From: an uncultured Micrococcaceae bacterium
GTDB lineage: Bacteria > Actinomycetota > Actinomycetes > Actinomycetales > Micrococcaceae
NCBI GenBank assembly: GCA_937896705.1
Contig: CALBOC010000190.1
Location: 1 to 6,005 of the forward strand
Direction: 5' to 3'
DNA: 6,005 nucleotides
A program made the translations under genes and the position numbers. Of the stretch, positions 1 through 4,499 are shown one piece after another. A model generated the notes under the pieces. It had not been told where the DNA came from, searched no databases, and worked only from the letters and a program-made list of their open reading frames with translations. Position 1 is the first letter of the stretch. Each line of letters begins with the position of its first letter.

Positions 1-782
1 ATCCACTTTCCAAGGTCAGGTCCGGAACGGACGACATCGCGGGGAGCTGCGACCAGGGTGCCGCCACGGCGCCAGGCTAGCCACATTTCTTCGCAGGAAG
101 CGTCAAACGCCACGGATAACCCAGCCATCACGCGATCGCCGGGATGGATTGGCTTTTTTCGCAGGAAAAGGTCAGCTTCAACATCCACGAGTGCCGCGGC
201 AGAGCGGTGCGTTACCGCGACGCCTTTGGGCGTACCCGTCGACCCTGAGGTGAACAGTACCCAGGCGTCGTGTTCTGGTGAAGGTTGTGTCTGACCGACG
301 TCTTGGGATTCTCGTTGCAGCGCTGGTTGATACGGCGTGATCTGCAGAGCCTTTCCAACGACGGCGGCAACTTCGGCTTCTGAAAATACTGTGACGGCAC
401 GCTCGTCGGGATCATCCCAATCCACTGGGACATAGGCTGCACCGGCGTGCATGATCGCCAGAATTGCGACATAGAGATCGGTGGTTCCCGAGGGGACCCG
501 GACCCCCACTCGGTCACCGAGGCGCACACCGGCCTCATGGAGTCGATCAGCTATGACGAGAACACGCTCACGGAGCTGTGCATAGGTCAATTCTTCAGTA
601 TCAGACTCCAAAGCTGGGGTGTCTGGGTACCGATCTGCAGTCGATTGAAAAACATCAATCAGGGTCCGCGGTGGCGGGGGCTCCTCGCACCCATATATGG
701 CAAACACTGGGTGATCGAGTCGTCGATCCTTTTCCAGTTCGTTTCCGTCTGAGTGATCGGCGCGAGAAGTCGCAGCTGTCAA
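1..782 (-). CDS. Pls/PosA-family non-ribosomal peptide synthetase, N-terminal adenylation part (partial at left edge)
   Basis: Only the first ~260 codons are present and the reading frame is open to the edge. The product is an ATP-dependent adenylating enzyme. Seen: an N-terminal RTLIDVF segment (residues 39-45), GDRVGVRVPSGTT near 88-100, AYVPVDWDDPDERA near 113-126, the A3 phosphate-binding loop TSGSTGTPKG (178-187), and the A4 segment FDASCEEMW (226-234) followed by LAWRRGGTLVAAPR and RSGPDLG. The Asp of FDAS is the residue that holds the substrate amino group in amino-acid adenylation domains, so an amino acid rather than a fatty acid is expected. The CEEMWLAWR context is what I associate with the Pls/PosA family (epsilon-poly-L-lysine synthetase), whose members have one adenylation domain, one carrier domain and a membrane C-terminal part making short homopolymers. 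Those downstream domains lie outside the window, so substrate and product cannot be read. The TTG start at 782 is chosen for its GAGG ribosome site; the frame is closed upstream by TAG at 801-803. Confidence 0.85.
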   Translation of the reverse strand, partial: MTAATSRADHSDGNELEKDRRLDHPVFAIYGCEEPPPPRTLIDVFQSTADRYPDTPALESDTEELTYAQLRERVLVIADRLHEAGVRLGDRVGVRVPSGTTDLYVAILAIMHAGAAYVPVDWDDPDERAVTVFSEAEVAAVVGKALQITPYQPALQRESQDVGQTQPSPEHDAWVLFTSGSTGTPKGVAVTHRSAAALVDVEADLFLRKKPIHPGDRVMAGLSVAFDASCEEMWLAWRRGGTLVAAPRDVVRSGPDLGKW

Positions 783-790
783 AATGTCTA

Positions 791-794
791 CCTC
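791..794 (-). promoter_or_regulatory. Ribosome binding site that fixes the TTG start of the synthetase
   Basis: On the minus strand GAGG (794-791) is followed by 8 bases and then TTG at 782-780. There is no ATG in frame between the upstream stop at 801-803 and the conserved adenylation motifs, so this TTG is the best start. Confidence 0.6.
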
Positions 795-849
795 AAATTC
801 CTATGTGTACTTAAAACACTTGACTTTTTCAGCATCGTATAACGTGTCC

Positions 850-887
850 TGTCTAGACATATTTGATTCTTTCGGATGCAAAGTCAA
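850..887 (-). promoter_or_regulatory. Possible promoter of the peptide synthetase with an overlapping palindrome
   Basis: Minus-strand TTGACT (887-882) is a good -35 hexamer, followed after 17 bases by AAATAT (864-859), a weak -10. The 10-bp palindrome TGTCTAGACA (850-859) sits immediately downstream, where a repressor would block initiation. A transcript from here would have an untranslated leader of about 70 bases before the GAGG site. The weak -10 keeps confidence low. Confidence 0.3.
851..858. repeat. GTCTAGAC palindrome, copy 1
   Basis: This is a perfect 8-bp palindrome, extended to TGTCTAGACA at 850-859. The same 8-mer recurs at 1115-1122 in the same intergenic region. Two copies of one 8-mer within 300 bp suggest a regulator-binding site; GntR/FadR-type regulators use GT-N-AC cores of this form, but that link is only inference. 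Confidence 0.35.
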
Positions 888-895
888 TCGAGTGG

Positions 896-948
896 CTGAG
901 ATCGACCGTGGGTAGTCGACGCTTTTATGCGTAGAATATGGATCTCAG
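896..948. repeat. Inverted repeat with perfect 8-bp arms and an inner hairpin
   Basis: CTGAGATC (896-903) is matched perfectly by GATCTCAG (941-948). Nested between them is ACGC (919-922), a TTTTAT loop and GCGT (929-932). The strands could fold into an imperfect stem-loop, as DNA or as RNA. There is no following T-run on either strand, so it is not an ordinary intrinsic terminator. Confidence 0.35.
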
Positions 949-976
949 TGGCGGTGCATTCCGGCCAGGAAAATAC

Positions 977-991
977 TTGAAAGTCTTTCAA
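977..991. promoter_or_regulatory. 15-bp perfect dyad, candidate operator
   Basis: TTGAAAG (977-983), a single central T, then CTTTCAA (985-991) form a perfect inverted repeat with 7-bp half-sites. It sits roughly 195 bp upstream of the synthetase start and 375 bp upstream of the acyltransferase start. The size and symmetry are typical of a dimeric regulator site; I do not recognise which regulator. Confidence 0.35.
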
Positions 992-1063
992 ACGTTGCAA
1001 TAGTGCGGGATTCAACTAATGCAGATTTGAAGTAGATAGCGGCTGGGCTGGGGTTTCTTGCGG

Positions 1064-1079
1064 TGTGACGCACGTTACA
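1064..1079. promoter_or_regulatory. CRP/GlxR-like binding site
   Basis: TGTGA (1064-1068), six bases, then TTACA (1075-1079) differ by one base from the TGTGA-N6-TCACA consensus of CRP-type regulators, including actinobacterial GlxR and mycobacterial Crp. The inner bases extend the symmetry (TGTGACG against CGTTACA). The site is nearly 300 bp from either flanking start, so which gene it would serve is unclear. Confidence 0.45.
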
Positions 1080-1114
1080 GTCATGCTTTGAGGGATGTGG
1101 AGTGTTTCGGTATT

Positions 1115-1122
1115 GTCTAGAC
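1115..1122. repeat. GTCTAGAC palindrome, copy 2
   Basis: This is the second copy of the palindrome also found at 851-858. The flanks differ (TATT before, GTTT after), so the shared part is essentially the 9-mer TGTCTAGAC. It lies on the acyltransferase side of the divergent region. Confidence 0.35.
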
Positions 1123-1226
1123 GTTTCAGACGTGACGTGCTTGGGCGGCAAGCCGATATCGCATTTCCATCCGGCCGATAATCGTTCAACAATTTAGCGT
1201 TTTTAGACTAGGAGTTGTTTGCAAAA

Positions 1227-1310
1227 ATGCTGAGAGAACTACTGACTAAAATCGCGCGAGCAAACCCGATGTATCGCAGCGACAATACTGATCGAGTATT
1301 CGGGTTATAG
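1227..1310 (+). CDS. Possible 27-residue small open reading frame
   Basis: An ATG at 1227 opens a 27-codon frame ending at TAG (1308-1310), beginning MLRELLTK and ending DRVFGL. An AGGAG lies at 1210-1214, 12 bases before the ATG, longer than ideal. The product is mixed-charge with no membrane segment. It could be a leader peptide for the acyltransferase gene 42 bp downstream, a 3' remnant of something larger, or chance. The candidate acyltransferase promoter (TATAGT at 1306-1311) overlaps its end, which argues against a shared transcript. I do not recognise it. Confidence 0.2.
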   Translation: MLRELLTKIARANPMYRSDNTDRVFGL

Positions 1311-1311
1311 T
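1284..1311 (+). promoter_or_regulatory. Candidate promoter and operator of the membrane acyltransferase
   Basis: TATAGT (1306-1311) matches the -10 consensus in five of six positions, about 40 bp before the preferred ATG. A perfect dyad AATACT-N5-AGTATT (1284-1300) lies directly upstream, in the spacer and -35 position, and no good -35 hexamer is present. That arrangement would suit an activator or a repressor overlapping the promoter. A second, looser dyad ATTCG-N10-CGAAT (1298-1317) brackets the hexamer. Confidence 0.35.
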
Positions 1312-1352
1312 TCGAATTGCGAAGTTTAAAAGCCGCCGATGCGGGGAGATTT

Positions 1353-2555
1353 ATGACTATTAGTACGACTAACCGTCGCGTCGTGGCCGTCGATATCACG
1401 CGAGCCCTGGCCATCATTGGCATGATCGCCGTGCACTCTTTGTACGCCTACAATGATCAGGGAGGGCCCAGCCTGAGTTATGCGCTGACTGCCGGTAAAT
1501 CAGCAGCGGCCTTCGCCATCCTGGCGGGCGTGAGCATCTCATTTATTATTGGACGAAAACGACTTGCGGGCCCGGCCGCTCCAGGAAAGATCGCTTCGCT
1601 CCTGGCCCGCGCGGCGACCATTGGCGCCATCGGGTTGCTGCTGGGGTACACCGACAGTGAAGTGGCCGTTGTCATTCTGCCCTATTACGCGGTGATGTTC
1701 GCCCTAGCCATTCCGTTAGCTGCATTGTCTACCCGGGGGCTGGTGATAGCCGCAGTTTCATTCTTGGTGGTTATGCCAGTGTTCAGTCAATGGATACGGC
1801 CGCATGTTGTTAGCGCTTTGCCCAGACAGCTGGATTTCACGTACCTCTTGACCGCGCCCGCTGAATTTGCTTCCGATATTCTCTTGACCGGGCAGTTTCC
1901 CGCGTTGGTCTGGATGTTCTATATCTGCGTGGGACTCCTGATTGGTCGGTGCAATCTGCAGTCACCCAAAACTATTGCGGGGATGCTTGGGATTGGTGCG
2001 GCAATGGTCGGGGTCGCGGCGTTTGCTTCCTGGTATATCCTGCGACTCGCTGGTGTTGCAGGACATCTACGCAATACAGTCTCAGCTGAACAGGCGACAA
2101 CACTATTCACCTTTGGTGGTGATGGTTCGGTTCCGACCACCAGTTGGTGGTGGCTTGCACTGAACTCTCCGCATACCGGAACGTCGCCCGATCTCCTCAC
2201 GACGACCGGCTATACGATGCTGGTTTTGGGATTCATGCTAGGACTCGAGCGCTTCTTGCGAAATCGTGCCAAACAAGCCTTCACCCTGGTCAGTTTTCCG
2301 TTGGCGGCTGCGGGCACGATGGCGCTGACCGTCTATGTTGGTCACATCATCTTCATTAATTCACCGCTGGATGTCTCCGGTGCTGTCACGACATTCTGGT
2401 GGCAGCTCGTCGTCATCGCAGTAGTTGCCAGCGTATGGAGCGTCTTGTTCGACCGCGGACCGCTTGAAGGATTGGTTACTTCCATCACGAAATTCGCAGA
2501 GCGACGCGTGAATGCCAAACGCCAACGCGCCAAGGAGGTAGCGGTGCACCGATAA
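1353..2555 (+). CDS. Multi-pass membrane acyltransferase, HGSNAT/DUF1624-DUF418 type
   Basis: The 400-residue product is a polytopic inner-membrane protein with about ten hydrophobic spans and a basic C-terminal tail (residues ~384-400). Seen: the N-terminal motif VDITRALAIIGMIAVH (13-28), AGKSAAAFAILAGVS (47-61), LPYYAVMFALAIPL (109-122), a Trp-rich loop PTTSWWWLALNSPHTGT (261-277), and AAAGTMALTVYVGH (318-331) near the end. This order is typical of bacterial proteins annotated as heparan-alpha-glucosaminide N-acetyltransferase-like, which are thought to pass an acyl group across the membrane to an exported acceptor; the acceptor is unknown here. A frame extension to a TTG at 1317 exists, but ATG 1353 is preferred because GGGGAG (1343-1348) precedes it and the family starts close to the RxxxVD motif. 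It diverges from the Pls-type synthetase, which may mean a shared cell-surface or export role; that is inference. Confidence 0.8.
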   Translation: MTISTTNRRVVAVDITRALAIIGMIAVHSLYAYNDQGGPSLSYALTAGKSAAAFAILAGVSISFIIGRKRLAGPAAPGKIASLLARAATIGAIGLLLGYTDSEVAVVILPYYAVMFALAIPLAALSTRGLVIAAVSFLVVMPVFSQWIRPHVVSALPRQLDFTYLLTAPAEFASDILLTGQFPALVWMFYICVGLLIGRCNLQSPKTIAGMLGIGAAMVGVAAFASWYILRLAGVAGHLRNTVSAEQATTLFTFGGDGSVPTTSWWWLALNSPHTGTSPDLLTTTGYTMLVLGFMLGLERFLRNRAKQAFTLVSFPLAAAGTMALTVYVGHIIFINSPLDVSGAVTTFWWQLVVIAVVASVWSVLFDRGPLEGLVTSITKFAERRVNAKRQRAKEVAVHR

Positions 2556-2586
2556 GCGTTGCATCGTGAAGAAAAAGGTCGCTGAC

Positions 2587-2847
2587 TTACAATTGAAGCC
2601 CAGCCGATAATTCTTTCAACTGATCTCTACGGCCGGCTCCAAGGGCTTGATGGTACTGGCTTGACGACACGAAACGGTTCCTTGGACCCGACAATCCGCC
2701 GCTTTGTTCAATAAAGTTCAAGACCCTGTGGTCGTGCCTTGCGGCGCCGCCACCAATGCCGTGGGCTGCGCTGTCGCTAGGGTCTAGTAAGCGTATGAAA
2801 GAGTTTTCTACGCCAGCTTCATGGAAGCGATGGACACGAGGTCGGCT
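2587..2847 (-). pseudogene. Probable 3' remnant of an unidentified gene
   Basis: The minus strand is open from just after a TAG (2850-2848) to a TAA (2589-2587), 86 sense codons. The only start-type codons in frame are late TTGs, none near the 5' end, so an intact gene cannot be assigned. The translation looks protein-like: HEAGVENSFIRLLDPSDSAA, then GIGGGAARHDHRVLNFIEQ, SGGLSGPRNRFVSSSQYHQA and finally DQLKELSAGLQL before the stop. Glycine, proline and aromatic residues are distributed as in a real soluble domain, whereas the same register on the other strand is broken by several stops. I do not recognise the family. It follows the lipoprotein stop by about 30 bp on the same strand. Best reading: the surviving C-terminus of a gene whose 5' part was deleted; a chance open frame is the alternative. 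Confidence 0.4.
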
Positions 2848-2875
2848 CTAACTTTGAGCTGTCCGTTACTGCTTC
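2824..2875. repeat. Nested imperfect inverted repeat at the lipoprotein 3' end
   Basis: Three paired segments are nested: GAAGC (2824-2828) with GCTTC (2871-2875), GGACA (2832-2836) with TGTCC (2860-2864), and GCTC (2845-2848) with GAGC (2856-2859). An unpaired 8-base bulge and a 7-base loop interrupt it. It starts within 10 bp of the lipoprotein stop and might act as a transcript end structure, but no T-run follows on either strand. Confidence 0.25.
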
Positions 2876-2879
2876 GCCA

Positions 2880-3632
2880 TCATTGGGCTGCAGCGGTTTC
2901 GAAAACCTCGAAGGCCCGCTCGGTCGCGGTCTCGTTAAAGGTCTCGGCGGCATCCGCTTCGAGGTCTTCGGCAATGACCTGGGGCGGGTAGGCGGCAGCG
3001 TAGCGAACCAACATGTCTTCGTTGATCACATCGACCATGCGCCCGGTGAGTTGCTCGGAGGCGACTACCTGCCAGGTGTGCACCTCAACGGAGCGGCCGG
3101 CGACCTCCGAGGTGGCGGTGTCATGGTCGATCGCCGATTCGTATTCTGCAACGCACGAGGTATCGGTGTCCTGATGGACCTCGTGCAGCTCGGCCGTGCT
3201 GACGTCATCGTTTGCGTAGAACACCGTCACGGTCTCACCGCTGGCGTGCTCATCAAGTAACGCCTCGGGATCGAAGCTGGCCTGGACGGTGGGTGGCTGC
3301 GCATCAACGATCAGACCGTACTGTTCGGCACCGGCCTGCTGACACAGATCAGGGTTCTCCGTGCCCTCGAGTGCTGCGGCCATCGCGGTAAGATCCGGCC
3401 ACTGATCTTCAAGGGTCGCGGCGTCGGTGACCTCAAAGTCTGCCTCGAGCGTTTCAGCGAGCTCAGTTTCTTGATCGGTGGCTTCGGGTGCTTCGGGTAC
3501 CTCGAGGCTGCTTCCGGTGTCGGGGCTGGGTGTTTCGGGCGCGGCGTCATCCGAGCCGCAGGCGCTCAGTCCCAGCGTGGCGGCAAGAGCGAGCGTGGAC
3601 AAACGAAACAGAGGTGGCACAGAAGAGGTCAT
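2880..3632 (-). CDS. Secreted acidic lipoprotein, lysine-free
   Basis: The 250-residue product has a short N-region with Arg10, a hydrophobic stretch (11-22) and the lipobox LSAC (22-25), so Cys25 should be lipidated and the protein anchored on the outer face of the membrane. A low-complexity linker rich in Asp, Glu, Pro, Ser and Thr follows (27-62), then a folded region with Cys97 and Cys160, which could form a disulfide, and a Trp-containing segment VHTWQVVASEQL (184-195). By my count there are 53 Asp/Glu, five Arg and no Lys. The layout recalls actinobacterial lipoproteins with a PknH-like extracellular sensor domain, but the resemblance is too weak for a name. It is transcribed away from the TetR operon. 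There is no Shine-Dalgarno before the ATG; a leaderless start is likely (see 3633-3644). Confidence 0.8.
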   Translation of the reverse strand: MTSSVPPLFRLSTLALAATLGLSACGSDDAAPETPSPDTGSSLEVPEAPEATDQETELAETLEADFEVTDAATLEDQWPDLTAMAAALEGTENPDLCQQAGAEQYGLIVDAQPPTVQASFDPEALLDEHASGETVTVFYANDDVSTAELHEVHQDTDTSCVAEYESAIDHDTATSEVAGRSVEVHTWQVVASEQLTGRMVDVINEDMLVRYAAAYPPQVIAEDLEADAAETFNETATERAFEVFETAAAQ

Positions 3633-3674
3633 GGGTTCAGTCTATGCAACTGCAGGTATTCCGCGAGCCGGAAT
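3633..3674 (-). promoter_or_regulatory. Leaderless-type promoter of the lipoprotein gene with upstream dyad
   Basis: On the minus strand TAGACT (3644-3639) fits the actinobacterial -10 pattern TANNNT and lies six bases before the ATG at 3632, so transcription would begin at or next to the start codon. The absence of any ribosome site agrees. Upstream, a perfect dyad ATTCCG-N5-CGGAAT (3658-3674) occupies the -35 position and could be a regulator site. No recognisable -35 hexamer is present. Confidence 0.45.
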
Positions 3675-3742
3675 GTGCGGGTTGGAAAGAAAACTTTTTC
3701 TCCGGGTCTTGCAATTAGAGCCTCATAGTGGCTAAGCTCACA

Positions 3743-3781
3743 AAGTGAATATGAATTCATTCTAAGTGAGTGAGTATTCAT
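3743..3781. promoter_or_regulatory. Tandem operator, two 18-bp repeats 21 bp apart, for the TetR regulator
   Basis: AAGTGA-N6-ATTCAT occurs at 3743-3760 and again at 3764-3781, identical at 14 of 18 positions and offset by exactly 21 bp, two helical turns. Each unit contains a dyad: TGAAT-N4-ATTCA (3746-3759) and TGAGT-N4-ATTCA (3767-3780). They end about 33 bp before the regulator's ATG, and TAATTT (3786-3791) just after could be the -10. Position and symmetry fit autoregulation by the TetR protein. The half-site resembles, loosely, the TGAATGA/TCATTCA box of the Bacillus TetR-family fatty-acid regulator FadR. Confidence 0.5.
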
Positions 3782-3813
3782 GAACTAATTTATTGACACG
3801 AGACAAGGCGAGT

Positions 3814-4482
3814 ATGGAAAGCGACATGCACACGATGCAGCCAGCGCAGGCCGCCCAAGCTGCTCGGACACAAGTTCGGATCCGCCAGCTGCTTGATGCG
3901 GCGGCGCGACTCATGACGACTTCGGGTTCACAAGGTGTCTCAATGCAGGCTGTGGCTGACGAAGCCAATGTTTCGGTGGGGCTGATCTACCGGTACTTCT
4001 CTTCCAAACAACAACTGGTCAATGCCGTGATCGTCGGCGTGCTCGACGATATGGCCGTGCACGTGCCCGCTGCCACCGAGCAAGTCGACGATCCGATCCG
4101 TCGGCTCGCCAGTGCCCTGGAAGCATTCATTCGGGTGGTCGACGACCAACGTGCTGCCGTGTTGTTGACGTACCGCGAATCGCACACCTTGGACGCTGAA
4201 GGCCTACAGACCATCAAAGATGCGGAAATCCGCACCGCACAACCACTCGTGACAGCACTGCGCGAAGCCGATGAGCAAGGCCTGATCCGACCGATGAACG
4301 TCTCGGTTTTCGGCTACGACTTACTCATGATGGCCCACGCGTGGGCGCTCAAGCACTGGTATTTCAAAAACCGCACGACCTTGGACGACTACATCGCCGA
4401 CCAGATCGCTATAGCACTGTCAGCTGCACTTCGTCCGGAATACCGCCAGAACTACACAGATCTGTTATCAGATCTTATCTAA
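3814..4482 (+). CDS. TetR-family transcriptional regulator of the downstream acyl-CoA genes
   Basis: The 222-residue product has an N-terminal DNA-binding domain: RQLLDAAARLMTTSGSQGVS (24-43), then the helix-turn-helix VADEANVSVGLIYRYFSSKQ (47-66), the classic TetR pattern of VSxGxxYRYFxSK. The remaining ~150 residues are an all-helical ligand-binding and dimerisation domain, with LLTYRESHTLDAEGL (117-131) of a kind found in regulators of acyl-CoA metabolism. ATG 3814 is preferred because AAGG (3805-3808) sits five bases before it; a TTG at 3793 and ATGs at 3826 and 3835 are alternatives. It is first in the operon, 17 bp before the hydrolase gene, and behind a tandem operator, so it most likely represses its own operon and is released by a CoA thioester intermediate. 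The ligand is inferred from neighbours only. Confidence 0.88.
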   Translation: MESDMHTMQPAQAAQAARTQVRIRQLLDAAARLMTTSGSQGVSMQAVADEANVSVGLIYRYFSSKQQLVNAVIVGVLDDMAVHVPAATEQVDDPIRRLASALEAFIRVVDDQRAAVLLTYRESHTLDAEGLQTIKDAEIRTAQPLVTALREADEQGLIRPMNVSVFGYDLLMMAHAWALKHWYFKNRTTLDDYIADQIAIALSAALRPEYRQNYTDLLSDLI

Positions 4483-4485
4483 GTC

Positions 4486-4491
4486 AAGGAG
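4486..4491 (+). promoter_or_regulatory. Ribosome binding site of the BadI-like gene
   Basis: AAGGAG lies eight bases before the ATG at 4500. This sets the start, although the frame is open much further upstream through the end of the regulator gene (to 4341). Confidence 0.7.
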
Positions 4492-4499
4492 CCTTCGCT

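Larger units (their letters stand above)
783..1352. other. Divergent intergenic region between the peptide synthetase and the membrane acyltransferase
   Basis: This ~570-bp stretch separates two divergent genes. The open frames inside it are short and have compositions unlike proteins, apart from one 27-codon candidate at 1227-1310. It is instead rich in symmetrical sequences, listed separately: 851-858 and 1115-1122 (GTCTAGAC), 896-948, 977-991, 1064-1079 and 1284-1300. Such density, with both flanking genes transcribed outward, fits a shared control region. No tRNA, terminator with a T-run or insertion-sequence end was seen. It is slightly more AT-rich than the flanking genes. Confidence 0.6.
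2556..2879. other. Gap between the acyltransferase and the lipoprotein gene
   Basis: These 324 bp lie between the convergent 3' ends of the acyltransferase and the lipoprotein gene. No stem with a T-run was found for either gene. The main content is an open minus-strand frame at 2587-2847, described separately as a remnant, plus an imperfect nested inverted repeat at 2824-2875. GCGGCGCCGC at 2741-2750 is a perfect 10-bp palindrome inside the remnant and is probably just coding sequence. Confidence 0.5.

Noticed and set aside
212..538. 108-codon minus-strand frame
   Set aside because: It overlaps the peptide synthetase in another register; the register with the adenylation motifs TSGSTGTPKG and FDASCEEMW is the real one.
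820..843. Plus-strand TTGACT and TATAAC as a promoter pair
   Set aside because: The spacer is only 12 bases, too short for a sigma-70-type promoter, and no plus-strand gene follows within a few hundred bases.
945..1151. 68-codon minus-strand frame in the divergent region
   Set aside because: The translation is rich in His, Arg, Ser and Thr without domain-like pattern, has no convincing ribosome site, and covers several dyads; most likely chance.
1139..1153. GCTTG-N5-CAAGC hairpin
   Set aside because: The stem is only five base pairs with no T-run and no gene end nearby; not distinguishable from chance.
2795..2851. Plus-strand 18-codon frame starting MKEFSTPAS, reminiscent of the start of some long-chain acyl-CoA synthetases
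   Set aside because: Only nine residues resemble that family, there is no ribosome site, and it lies opposite the more protein-like minus-strand remnant.
2883..3260. 125-codon plus-strand frame opposite the lipoprotein
   Set aside because: It is antisense to a gene with a signal peptide and lipobox, and its Gly/Val-rich content is what reversed Asp/Glu/Thr-rich codons give.
3793..3798. TTGACA as a -35 hexamer, and its TTG as the regulator's start
   Set aside because: No -10-like hexamer lies 16-18 bases downstream, and the ATG at 3814 has a better-placed AAGG.
4341..4499. Upstream extension of the hydrolase frame into the regulator gene
   Set aside because: It overlaps the TetR C-terminus and has no family similarity; ATG 4500 has a strong AAGGAG site.
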